From Azospirillum doebereinerae (GTDB taxonomy: Bacteria; Pseudomonadota; Alphaproteobacteria; Azospirillales; Azospirillaceae): a DNA stretch of 63,352 nucleotides. Both the position numbers and the translations under genes were made by a program. Of this stretch, positions 43,597-51,655 are shown one piece after another. Each line of letters starts with the position of its first letter. Positions within the stretch are counted from its first letter, which is position 1. The notes under the pieces are model-generated. The model made no database searches. It was not told the origin of the DNA and saw only the letters and a list, made by a program, of their open reading frames with translations. The stretch lies in assembly GCF_003989665.1 (NCBI RefSeq), contig NZ_RZIJ01000032.1, positions 1 to 63,352 of the forward strand, read 5' to 3'.

Positions 43597-46104
43597 TTAC
43601 CCCACTTCCGCGAGCAGCGAGAATTCATGACGGTCGACGCCCTTGGTGGCGCGTTCCGCCCACGGGTCGTCCTGCGAGAAGGTCTGCGAGAAGACGAAGC
43701 GCGCGTTCAGCGCCCGGCGTCCCTCCGGGTCGTCCACCAGCGCCGCCTTGATGTGGTCCAGCCCGACGCGCTCGACCCAGGGGGCCGTGCGCTCCAGATA
43801 GCGGGCCTCCTCGCGGTAGAGCTGCATGAAGGCGCCGGTGTATTCGAACACCTCCTCCTCCGTCGCGACCTTGACCAGAAAGTCGCAGGCCCGGACGTGC
43901 AGGCCGCCGTTGCCACCGACGTGCAGCTCGTAGCCGCTGTCGACGCAGACGACGCCCAGATCCTTGATGGTGGCCTCGGCGCAGTTGCGCGGGCAGCCCG
44001 ACACCGCCAGCTTGACCTTGTGCGGGGTCCAGGTGCCCCAGGTCAGCTTCTCCAGCTTCACGCCCAGCCCGGTGGAGTCCTGCGTGCCGAAGCGGCACCA
44101 CTCCGACCCGACGCAGGTCTTCACCGTGCGCAGCCCCTTGGCGTAGGCGTGGCCCGACACCATGCCGGCGGCGTTCAGGTCGGCCCAGACGGCGGGCAGG
44201 TCCTCCTTCTTCACGCCGAACAGGTCGATGCGCTGGCCGCCGGTGACCTTGACGGTGGGGATGGCGAACTTGTCCACCACATCGGCGATGGCGCGCAACT
44301 CCGACGCGCTGGTCAGCCCGCCCCACATGCGCGGCACGACCGAATAGGTCCCGTCCTTCTGGATGTTGGCGTGGGCGCGCTCGTTGATGTAGCGCGACTG
44401 GTAGTCGTCGACATACTCGCCCGGCCACGCGCAGAGCAGATAGTAGTTCAGCGCCGGCCGGCACGACGCGCAGCCGTTCGGCGTCGTCCATTCCAGCGCC
44501 TGGAACACGTCCGGCATCGTGCGCAGATCCTGGGCGACGATGGCGGCGCGCACCGCGTCGTGGCTGTGGGCGGTGCATTTGCACATCGGCTTGACCGTCG
44601 GCGCCGCCTTGAACGCGTCGCCCAGCGTCACCGCCAACAGGGTCTCCACCGTGCCGGTGCAGGTCCCGCAGGAGGCGGACGCCTTGGTGTGGGCGCGCAC
44701 CTCGTCCAGGCTGGTCAGGCCCTTCCCGGTGATGGCCTGGACGATGGTGCCCTTGCAGACGCCGTTGCAGCCACAGATCTCCGCGCTGTCGGGGAGGGCG
44801 GCAACGGCGGCCTTAGGGTTTCCCGCGTCGGCTCCCCCGAAGCCCTGCCCGAAGATCATCGTGTCGCGCTCGGCGCCCAGCTCGGTGCCGTCCTTGAGCA
44901 GCGAGAAGTACCAGCCGCCGTCCTTGGTGTCGCCGTAGAGCACCGCGCCCAGCAGCCGCCCGTCCTTCAGGACCAGCCGCTTGTAGACCCCGCGCGCGGC
45001 GTCGCGGAAGACGATGTCCTCGGTTCCCTCGCCGCCGGAGAAATCGCCGGCCGAGAACACGTCCACCCCGGTGACCTTCAGCTTGGTCGAGGTGACGGAG
45101 CCGGCGTAGCCCGCCCCCTCGCCCCCGGCCAGCGCGTCGGCCAGCACCTTGGCCATCTCGAACAGCGGGGCGACGAGGCCGTAGGTCAGTCCGCGATGCT
45201 CGACGCATTCGCCGACCGCAAAGACCGCCGGATCCGACGTCCGCATCGCGTCGTCCACCCGGATGCCGCGCCCGCAGTCCAGCCCGGCCGCCTTGCCCAG
45301 CGCCATGTTGGGGCGGATGCCGACCGCCATCACCACGAGGTCGGCGGGAAGCTCGCGCCCGTCCTTCAGCCGCACCGCCTCGACGCCGGTGCCGCCCAGA
45401 ATTTCGGCGGTGTCGGCACCGGTCAGCACCTCGATCCCCCGCCGCTCCAGCTCGCGCTGCAACAGGGTGCCGGCCGACGGGTCGAGCTGGCGCTCCATCA
45501 GCGTCGGCATCAGGTGGATGACGGTGACCTCCATCCCCTTCACCCGCAGCCCGTTGGCCGCCTCCAGCCCGAGCAGCCCGCCGCCGATCACCACGGCGCG
45601 TCCCCCCTTGGCGGCGGCGGCCAGCATGGCGTCCACGTCGGCCAGATCGCGGAAACCGACCACCCCCGGCAGGGTCGATCCCGGCACCGGAATGATGAAG
45701 GGCATCGACCCGGTGGCGAGCAGCAGCCGGTCGTAGCCCAGAACCCGCCCGCCCATCGAGGTGACGGTGCGGGCGGCGCGGTCGATGCTCTCCACCGCCT
45801 CGCCGGTCAGCAGGGTGATGCCGTTCTCCTCGTACCAGGCGCGGCTGTTCAGCACGATCTGGTCGAAGGTCTTCTCGCCGGCCAGCACCGGCGACAGCAT
45901 GATGCGGTTGTAGTTGGGGTGCGGCTCGGCCCCGAAGACGGTGATGTCGTAGCGGCCCGGCGCCTTGGCCAGCAGCTCCTCGACCGTCCGCATCCCGGCC
46001 ATGCCGTTGCCGACGACGATCAAACGTTCCTTATGGTCGCCCGTGACGCGGCTGTCGGCGTCCGGCCCGGTGCTGGGGGTCGAGAGCGGGTGATGCATGT
46101 CCAT
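43597..46104 (-). CDS. nirB: Nitrite reductase large subunit, NAD(P)H-dependent
   Basis: 835 residues. FAD-binding N-domain (LIVVGNGMAGMRTVEELL), NAD domain (AVVIGGGLLGLEAANGL), BFD-type [2Fe-2S] pair (CGCNGVCKGTIVQAI, CGTCTGTVETLL), and C-terminal siroheme/[4Fe-4S] domain with CVGSEWCRFG and SGCPRNCAEAT. Reduces nitrite to ammonium with siroheme made by CobA. Start ATG 46104 (ATG 46098 also possible); GGAGACGAGG precedes it. First gene of the leftward operon, behind a regulated leader. Confidence 0.93.
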   Translation of the reverse strand: MDMHHPLSTPSTGPDADSRVTGDHKERLIVVGNGMAGMRTVEELLAKAPGRYDITVFGAEPHPNYNRIMLSPVLAGEKTFDQIVLNSRAWYEENGITLLTGEAVESIDRAARTVTSMGGRVLGYDRLLLATGSMPFIIPVPGSTLPGVVGFRDLADVDAMLAAAAKGGRAVVIGGGLLGLEAANGLRVKGMEVTVIHLMPTLMERQLDPSAGTLLQRELERRGIEVLTGADTAEILGGTGVEAVRLKDGRELPADLVVMAVGIRPNMALGKAAGLDCGRGIRVDDAMRTSDPAVFAVGECVEHRGLTYGLVAPLFEMAKVLADALAGGEGAGYAGSVTSTKLKVTGVDVFSAGDFSGGEGTEDIVFRDAARGVYKRLVLKDGRLLGAVLYGDTKDGGWYFSLLKDGTELGAERDTMIFGQGFGGADAGNPKAAVAALPDSAEICGCNGVCKGTIVQAITGKGLTSLDEVRAHTKASASCGTCTGTVETLLAVTLGDAFKAAPTVKPMCKCTAHSHDAVRAAIVAQDLRTMPDVFQALEWTTPNGCASCRPALNYYLLCAWPGEYVDDYQSRYINERAHANIQKDGTYSVVPRMWGGLTSASELRAIADVVDKFAIPTVKVTGGQRIDLFGVKKEDLPAVWADLNAAGMVSGHAYAKGLRTVKTCVGSEWCRFGTQDSTGLGVKLEKLTWGTWTPHKVKLAVSGCPRNCAEATIKDLGVVCVDSGYELHVGGNGGLHVRACDFLVKVATEEEVFEYTGAFMQLYREEARYLERTAPWVERVGLDHIKAALVDDPEGRRALNARFVFSQTFSQDDPWAERATKGVDRHEFSLLAEVG

Positions 46105-46157
46105 GGCGTCTGCCTCGTCTCCTGATCCGGCCTGCACGATGCGTCAGGCGCGGGGCC

Positions 46158-46225
46158 AAAAAGAAAGGCGTCCGAACGGGAGGGCCTGCCCGCCCGATGA
46201 GCGGGGGCCAACCTGTTCGGACGCC
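46158..46225 (-). terminator. Leader terminator of the nirB operon
   Basis: Eleven-base stem GGCGTCCGAAC (46225-46215) / GTTCGGACGCC (46177-46167), then TTTCTTTTT (46166-46158) on the minus strand, about 54 bases before the nirB ATG. A strong intrinsic terminator in a 5' leader implies attenuation. Its 5' arm shares bases with hairpin P2. Confidence 0.75.
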
Positions 46226-46319
46226 GTTGTCCGGGCGGTTCGTCGTCGAACCTTGGCCGGAGCCCGCGCAGCGTCGCGCGGATCCGGCCTGGGTGGCGGG
46301 TCCCGGCGCCGTTGCCGAG
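46218..46319 (-). ncRNA. ANTAR (NasT-type) RNA target: tandem hexaloop hairpins, nirB leader
   Basis: Hairpin P1 (46319-46302) has loop AACGGC on a 6-bp stem with one G-U pair. Hairpin P2 (46233-46218) has the identical hexaloop AACGGC on the stem CGGAC/GTCCG. A at loop position 1 and G at 4 are the ANTAR-recognised bases. P2's 3' arm is part of the terminator's 5' arm, so P2 formation would block termination. Known nas leaders in Azotobacter, Paracoccus and Bradyrhizobium work this way. NasT itself is not in the window. Confidence 0.7.
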
Positions 46320-46346
46320 GCCCGCTGATGTCTCGCCGTTTCCTTC

Positions 46347-46362
46347 GCAATCCCCATGCCAA
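46347..46362 (-). promoter_or_regulatory. nirB: Sigma-54 promoter for the nirB operon
   Basis: Minus strand TTGGCATGGGGATTGC: GG at -24 and GC at -12 with ten bases between, the strict sigma-54 spacing. The transcription start would be near 46335, just upstream of P1. Implies activation by an NtrC-type protein under nitrogen limitation. Confidence 0.7.
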
Positions 46363-46613
46363 AGTCCCGGTTCGACCGGCCGCGCGGCGAAACCCCAGCG
46401 TTTGCGCGGGCTGCCGGCGATGGGGGCGACGATACTTAGGTGCCTGTTTCGGCGTCACCCATAGGTATTGGTCAGAAAACAGTCAGGCTGGTTTGTGTGC
46501 GCCGCAAAAATCAGCATTTGGACCGAATCTCCAAAACGACGCCCCATACCTTCCGCCCGACCCGAAGCCCGAAAACCAAGCCTTACAGCCCGTTTCCGCC
46601 GATTTCCCATCCT

Positions 46614-46629
46614 TTGGCATGAGCCTTGC
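46614..46629 (+). promoter_or_regulatory. nrtA: Sigma-54 promoter for the nrtA operon
   Basis: TTGGCATGAGCCTTGC with GG (-24) and GC (-12) ten bases apart; start of transcription predicted near 46641. Almost the same sequence as the divergent nirB promoter, including the following GAAGGA. Confidence 0.7.
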
Positions 46630-46646
46630 GAAGGATCGACCGGGAA

Positions 46647-46735
46647 ACGCGCCAACGACGGCGCGTGCCTTCGAAGCGTCCAACGTTGGGCCATTCCGGC
46701 AGAGCCGCCGGCACCGGCATCGTCCGGCCTTTTCC
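46647..46735 (+). ncRNA. ANTAR (NasT-type) RNA target with attenuator, nrtA leader
   Basis: P1 (46647-46666) is a 7-bp stem ACGCGCC/GGCGCGT with hexaloop AACGAC. P2 (46696-46711) is CCGGC/GCCGG with hexaloop AGAGCC. Both loops have A1 and G4. P2's 3' arm (46707-46711) can instead pair with CCGGC at 46724-46728, followed by CTTTTCC, a weak terminator. An alternative hairpin GGCCTT/AAGGCC spans 46726-46741. P1 and P2 are clearer than the terminator. Confidence 0.55.
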
Positions 46736-46895
46736 AAGGCCCGGAGGTGCGACCCAAGGGGACGCGTTCGAGGTCCGCGGCATCTTCGGCCCGCTGCCCA
46801 CGAAACAGCCACTCCCCGGCCGGTCCCCCGCCGCGATGCCCGTGCCGTGCGATCCACCGCCGCTGGCCCGGATTTTCTGAGATGGAGCAGCCGAC

Positions 46896-48290
46896 GTGAC
46901 CTCATACCGCAGCCTTCCGGCCAAAGCCGCCGCGGCGCTTGCCCTTTCCCTGAGCATCCCCGCCTTCAGCGCTCCGGCCTTCGCCGCCCCGCTGAACGTC
47001 GAAAAGGAGCAGGTGAAGCTCGGCTTCATCAAGCTGACCGACATGGCCCCGCTGGCGGTCGCCGCCGAGAAGGGCTTCTTCGAGGACGAGGGGCTGTCCG
47101 TCACGCTGGAGCCGCAGGCCAACTGGAAGGTGCTGCTCGACCGCGTGATCTCGGGCGAGCTGGACGGCGCCCACATGCTGGCCGGACAGCCGCTGGGCGC
47201 CACCATCGGCTTCGGCACCCAGGCCAACGTGGTGACGGCCTTCTCCATGGACCTCAACGGCAACGGCATCACGCTGTCGAACGAGGTGTGGAAGAAGATG
47301 AAGGCCAACGTGCCCATGGGCGCCGACGGCAAGCCGCTGCACCCGATCAAGGCCGACGCCCTGAAGCCGGTGATCGCCGAGTACAAGGCGGCCGGCAAGC
47401 CCTTCACCATGGGCATGGTCTTCCCGGTCTCTCCCCACAATTACGAGCTGCGCTACTGGCTGGCGGCCGGCGGCATCAACCCCGGCTACTACGCGCCGAG
47501 CGACGTGTCCGGCCAGATCCAGGCCGACGCGCTGCTGTCGGTCACCCCGCCGCCGCAGATGCCGGCGACGCTGGAGGCCGGGACCATCTTCGGCTATTCG
47601 GTGGGCGAGCCGTGGAACCAGCAGGCGGTCGCCAAGGGCATCGGCGTGCCGGTGGTCACCGACACCGAGATCTGGAGGAACAACCCCGAGAAGGTCTTCG
47701 GCGTCACCGAGGGCTGGGCGGCCAAGAACCCGAACACCCACCTCGCCATCGTCAAGGCGCTGATCCGCGCCGCCCAGTGGCTCGACGAGAACGACAACGC
47801 CAACCGGGCCGAGGCGGTGAAGATCCTCGCCAAGTCGGAGTATGTCGGCGCCGACGCCGCCGTCATCGCCAACTCGATGACCGGCACCTTCGAGTACGAG
47901 AAGGGCGACAAGCGGTCGGTTCCCGACTTCAACGTTTTCTTCCGCTACAACGCGACCTACCCCTTCTATTCGGATGCGGTGTGGTACCTGACCCAGATGC
48001 GCCGCTGGGGCCAGATCGCCGACGCCAAGCCGGACGCCTGGTACGACGAGACCGCCCGCAAGGTCTACAAGCCGGAGATCTACCTCAAGGCCGCCAAGCT
48101 GCTGGTCGAGGAGGGCAAGTCCAAGGAGGCGGATTTCCCCTGGGCCAGCGACGGCTACAAGCCGGTCGACAACGGTTTCATCGACGGCATCGCCTACGAC
48201 GGCCGCAAGCCCAACGACTATCTGGCCAAGCAGCCCATCGGCCTGAAAGGCCCCCAGAAGGTCGAGGGCGGGCAGTTGGTGGGGGGCTGA
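46896..48290 (+). CDS. nrtA: Nitrate ABC transporter substrate-binding protein (NrtA/CmpA family)
   Basis: 464 residues from GTG 46896. Sec signal ending SAPAFAAPL, then the family core KLGFIKLTDMAPLAVAAEKG, HMLAGQPLGATIGFG and SPHNYELRYWLAAGG. Binds nitrate or nitrite in the periplasm for NrtBC. First gene of the rightward operon; the following 148-bp gap holds a palindromic repeat. Bicarbonate (CmpA) is the alternative ligand, but the nas context favours nitrate. Confidence 0.92.
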   Translation: MTSYRSLPAKAAAALALSLSIPAFSAPAFAAPLNVEKEQVKLGFIKLTDMAPLAVAAEKGFFEDEGLSVTLEPQANWKVLLDRVISGELDGAHMLAGQPLGATIGFGTQANVVTAFSMDLNGNGITLSNEVWKKMKANVPMGADGKPLHPIKADALKPVIAEYKAAGKPFTMGMVFPVSPHNYELRYWLAAGGINPGYYAPSDVSGQIQADALLSVTPPPQMPATLEAGTIFGYSVGEPWNQQAVAKGIGVPVVTDTEIWRNNPEKVFGVTEGWAAKNPNTHLAIVKALIRAAQWLDENDNANRAEAVKILAKSEYVGADAAVIANSMTGTFEYEKGDKRSVPDFNVFFRYNATYPFYSDAVWYLTQMRRWGQIADAKPDAWYDETARKVYKPEIYLKAAKLLVEEGKSKEADFPWASDGYKPVDNGFIDGIAYDGRKPNDYLAKQPIGLKGPQKVEGGQLVGG

Positions 48291-48308
48291 GGGACTCGAC
48301 GCTTCCGG

Positions 48309-48412
48309 GCCCCCTCCCTAACCCTCCCCCGCCGTTGGCGGTGGAGGAGACTGCCGCCGCCCTCCCGTAAGGCCCCCTCTCCCGCGAAGCGGGGGAGGGT
48401 CGGGGAGGGGGC
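48309..48412. repeat. Palindromic repeat copy 5, between nrtA and nrtB
   Basis: Hairpins CCCTCCCCCGCC...GGCGGTGGAGG (imperfect) and CCCTCTCCCGC...GCGGGGGAGGG with a CTGCCGCCG spacer. Sits inside an operon and may uncouple the binding protein from the membrane parts. Confidence 0.7.
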
Positions 48413-48438
48413 AAGGCGCTCCAACGGAAAGACATCCC

Positions 48439-49518
48439 ATGACCAGCCTGACCGACACCTCCGCCGAGCTTGCCCGCGCCCAGCGCCGGGCGCGGCGCAC
48501 CCACGCCCTCAACCGCATCGCCACCACGCTCGGCGCCGTCGGCCTCGGCTGGCTCGCCCCGCTGCTGCGTCTGGCCGCCGGGGAGAACCCGCGCCAGCAG
48601 GGCGTCGAGCTGTGGCGCCAGATGGGCATCCCGCTGACCGCCATCCTGCTGTTCCTGGCCGCCTGGGCCTGGGCCGCCCCGCAGGTCAACACCAGCCTCG
48701 GCGCCATCCCCGGCCCGGCCCAGGTGTGGACGCAGGCGACCAACCTCTACGCCGACCACAAGGCCGAGCGCGCCAAGGAAGCCGCCTTCTACGAGCGCCA
48801 GGACAAGCGCAACGCCGAACTCCGCGCCAAGGACCCGGCGGCCGAGGTCAAGACCCGGACCTACGCCGGCAAGCCGACCTACCTCGACCAGATCCTGACC
48901 AGCCTGAAGACGGTGTTCACCGGCTTCCTGATCGGCGCGCTGGTGGCGGTGCCGCTGGGGGTGGCCTGCGGCCTCTCATCCACCGTCAACGCCGCGATGA
49001 ATCCGCTGATCCAGCTGTTCAAGCCGGTCTCCCCGCTGGCCTGGCTGCCGCTGGTCACCATGGTGGTCAGCGCCACGGTGTCGAGCGACAACCCGCTCTT
49101 CGAAAAATCCTTCCTGACCTCGGCCATCACGGTGACGCTGTGCTCGCTGTGGCCGACGCTGATCAACACCGCCGTCGGCGTGTCCTCCATCGACAAGGAC
49201 CTGATGAACGTCGGCAAGGTGCTGCGGCTGTCGGGGCCGACGATGGTCCGCCGCCTCGTGCTGCCGTCCGCCCTGCCCTTCATCTTCACCGGGCTCCGCC
49301 TGTCGCTGGGCGTGGGCTGGATGGTGCTGATCGCCGCCGAGATGCTGGCGCAGAACCCCGGCCTCGGCAAATTCGTCTGGGACGAGTTCCAGAACGGCTC
49401 CTCCAACTCGCTGGCCCGCATCATGGTGGCGGTCTTCACCATCGGCCTGATCGGCTTCCTGCTCGACCGCGTGATGATGGCGCTGCAAGCCGCCGTCACC
49501 CACACCGGCGCCCGCTGA
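48439..49518 (+). CDS. nrtB: Nitrate ABC transporter permease
   Basis: 359 residues. A long N-terminal leader (about 1-60) precedes a BPD-type inner-membrane domain; the EAA-like loop is in NVGKVLRLSGPTMVRRLVLPSALP, and helices include FLIGALVAVPLGVACGL. Residues about 105-150 form a charged soluble insert (RAKEAAFYERQDKRNAELRA). GGAAAG precedes the ATG. Works with NrtA and the fused ATPase. Confidence 0.9.
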   Translation: MTSLTDTSAELARAQRRARRTHALNRIATTLGAVGLGWLAPLLRLAAGENPRQQGVELWRQMGIPLTAILLFLAAWAWAAPQVNTSLGAIPGPAQVWTQATNLYADHKAERAKEAAFYERQDKRNAELRAKDPAAEVKTRTYAGKPTYLDQILTSLKTVFTGFLIGALVAVPLGVACGLSSTVNAAMNPLIQLFKPVSPLAWLPLVTMVVSATVSSDNPLFEKSFLTSAITVTLCSLWPTLINTAVGVSSIDKDLMNVGKVLRLSGPTMVRRLVLPSALPFIFTGLRLSLGVGWMVLIAAEMLAQNPGLGKFVWDEFQNGSSNSLARIMVAVFTIGLIGFLLDRVMMALQAAVTHTGAR

Positions 49519-49546
49519 CCACACGCCCCCAACGGAGACATCGACC

Positions 49547-51217
49547 ATGGCGATCCTGGAACTGAAGGGCGTTTCCAAGTCCTACGGCGCGACCCCCGTC
49601 CTGCGCGACATCGACCTGTCCATCGCGGAGGGCGAGTTCGTCGCCATCGTCGGCTTCTCCGGTTCGGGCAAGACGACGCTGATCAACCTGATCGCCGGCT
49701 TGGCCGAACCCGACACCGGCGCGGTGCTGATGCGCGGCCAGCCGGTGCGCGGCCCCGGCCCGGAGCGCGGTCTGGTCTTCCAGAGCTATTCCCTGATGCC
49801 CTGGCTCAGCGTGAAGGAGAACGTGGCGCTGGCCGTGGACTCCGTCCACAAGGAGCAGGATTCCGCCGCGCGCGGCGTGCTGACCCGGCGCGCGGTGGAG
49901 ACGGTCGGCCTCGGCCACGCCGCCGACCGGCGGCCGAAGGAACTGTCGGGCGGCATGCGCCAGCGCGTCGGCTTTGCCCGCGCGCTCGCCATGAGCCCGG
50001 AGATGCTGCTGCTGGACGAGCCGCTGTCGGCGCTCGACGCGCTGACCCGCGCCAAGCTCCAGGACGAGATCGAGGCGATCTGGCGCAAGGACCGCAAGAC
50101 CGTCATCCTCATCACCAACGACGTGGACGAGGCGATCCTGCTGGCCGACCGCATCGTCCCGCTGACGCCGGGGCCGGGCGCCACGCTGGGTCCGGCCTTC
50201 ACGGTGGATCTGCCGCGCCCGCGCGACCGCGCGGCGGTCAACCACGACCCCGACTTCAAGCGGCTGCGCGCCACGGTGACGGCGTGGCTGATGGAGGCCG
50301 GTGTCGCCCGCGCCGCCCAGAGCGGAACCGCCGACGGCCCCGCCCTGCCCGACGTGCAGCCGATCACCGCCGCCCCGCCGCCCAAGGCCTACCTCGCCGC
50401 CCAAGGCCCCGGCCTCTCCGATGACCGCTATCTGGAGTTCACCCGGCTGACCAAGACCTTCGCGACACCGAAGGGGCCGCTGACCATCGTCGACGGCTTC
50501 GACCTGAAGATGCGCAAGGGCGAGTTCGTGTCGCTGATCGGGCATTCCGGCTGCGGCAAGTCCACGGTGCTGTCGATGGTCGCCGGGTTGGCCGACGTGA
50601 CCAGCGGCGGCATCGTGCTGGACGGCCGCGAGATCGACGGCGCCGGCCCCGACCGCGCGGTGGTGTTCCAGGCCCCCAGCCTGTTCCCCTGGCTGACCGC
50701 CTACGAGAACGTCATGCTGGGCGTCGAGCGCGTCTATCCGCACGCGAAGAAGGCCGAGCGCGCCGACATCGCGCGCTACTACCTGTCGCGCGTCGGCCTG
50801 TCCGACAGCATGGACCGCAAGGCGTCGGAGCTGTCGAACGGCATGAAGCAGCGCGTCGGCATCGCCCGCGCCTTCGCCCTGTCGCCCAAGCTGCTGCTGC
50901 TCGACGAACCCTTCGGCATGCTCGACAGCCTGACCCGCTGGGAGTTGCAGGAGGTGCTGATGGAGGTCTGGGCGCGCACCCGCGTGACGGCGGTCTGCGT
51001 GACCCACGACGTCGACGAGGCGCTGCTGCTGGCCGACCGGGTGGTGATGATGACCAACGGCCCGAACGCCCGCATCGGCCACATCCTGGAGGTCGACCTC
51101 CCGCGCCCGCGCACCCGCCAGACCCTGCTGGAGCACCCGCGCTATTACGAATACCGCGAGGAGCTGCTGAACTTCCTGGAAGGCGGTCACCACAGCGCTC
51201 CGCAGAAGGCGGCCTGA
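49547..51217 (+). CDS. nrtC: Nitrate ABC transporter, fused tandem ATP-binding protein
   Basis: 556 residues with two full ATPase domains: first GFSGSGKTT / LSGGMRQRV / LLLDEPLSALD, second GHSGCGKST / LSNGMKQRV / LLLDEPFGMLD, joined by a Pro/Ala linker near residues 250-290. In cyanobacteria the two ATPases are separate NrtC and NrtD; here both are on one chain, without NrtC's extra C-terminal binding domain. The second signature is LSNG instead of LSGG. GGAG precedes the ATG by eight bases. Confidence 0.9.
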   Translation: MAILELKGVSKSYGATPVLRDIDLSIAEGEFVAIVGFSGSGKTTLINLIAGLAEPDTGAVLMRGQPVRGPGPERGLVFQSYSLMPWLSVKENVALAVDSVHKEQDSAARGVLTRRAVETVGLGHAADRRPKELSGGMRQRVGFARALAMSPEMLLLDEPLSALDALTRAKLQDEIEAIWRKDRKTVILITNDVDEAILLADRIVPLTPGPGATLGPAFTVDLPRPRDRAAVNHDPDFKRLRATVTAWLMEAGVARAAQSGTADGPALPDVQPITAAPPPKAYLAAQGPGLSDDRYLEFTRLTKTFATPKGPLTIVDGFDLKMRKGEFVSLIGHSGCGKSTVLSMVAGLADVTSGGIVLDGREIDGAGPDRAVVFQAPSLFPWLTAYENVMLGVERVYPHAKKAERADIARYYLSRVGLSDSMDRKASELSNGMKQRVGIARAFALSPKLLLLDEPFGMLDSLTRWELQEVLMEVWARTRVTAVCVTHDVDEALLLADRVVMMTNGPNARIGHILEVDLPRPRTRQTLLEHPRYYEYREELLNFLEGGHHSAPQKAA

Positions 51218-51247
51218 GCCGACGCTGAATCGGAAAAGTGTCGTGAA

Positions 51248-51362
51248 AAAAGCCCTTCTCCCCTTGCGGGAGAAGGGTTGGGATGAGGGGTGTTCCGCCG
51301 AAGGCGGAAAGGTTTGCGCCCCCTCACCCCAACCCCTCTCCCGCAAGGGGAGAGGGGCTTTA
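51248..51362. repeat. Palindromic repeat copy 6, terminator-like
   Basis: Outer arms AAAGCCCTTCTCCCC and GGGGAGAGGGGCTTT (51348-51362) are nearly complementary, and each contains its own hairpin. The downstream arm ends in CTTTAA, so it can serve as the nrt operon terminator. Spacer TTCCGCCGAAGGCGGAA is itself an inverted repeat. Confidence 0.7.
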
Positions 51363-51655
51363 AGTGGTCGTGCTGCGATACGCCCGGAACCCACCCTTGC
51401 CGTTCACCCCCGCAGGTGCGACACTCCCATCAACTTTCCCATCCAGCATGGGAAGACCGGAGCAGGGCAAAAGCTCTCCCACGTCCACCCCACCCTCCCG
51501 GAAGCCAACTCCTCCTTCCGTATCATTTCTCCTCTCCTTTCCCTGAAAACCCCGCCCCTACCACCGGTGCCCCAGGCTTCAGCCGAATGCGCGCTCGGTT
51601 CCGGCCGCCCGTCTCGTGTCATGTGGGATCCCCATGACCCGATACGGAGAGCGCA
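51363..51655. other. Noncoding gap before the GMC gene
   Basis: About 290 bp with no convincing gene; codon statistics are not coding-like. It presumably carries the GMC promoter. Confidence 0.4.

Larger units (their letters stand above)
46105..46895. other. 790-bp divergent nitrate-assimilation control region
   Basis: Contains the two sigma-54 promoters and two leader-attenuation structures listed separately. 46363-46613 between the promoters has no further assigned element; NtrC sites would be expected there. No gene is convincing in any frame. Confidence 0.6.

Noticed and set aside
51223..51237. TTTTCCGATTCAGCG (minus strand) as an iteron
   Set aside because: Only about 12 of 15 bases agree; kept out of the count as it could be chance in intergenic sequence.
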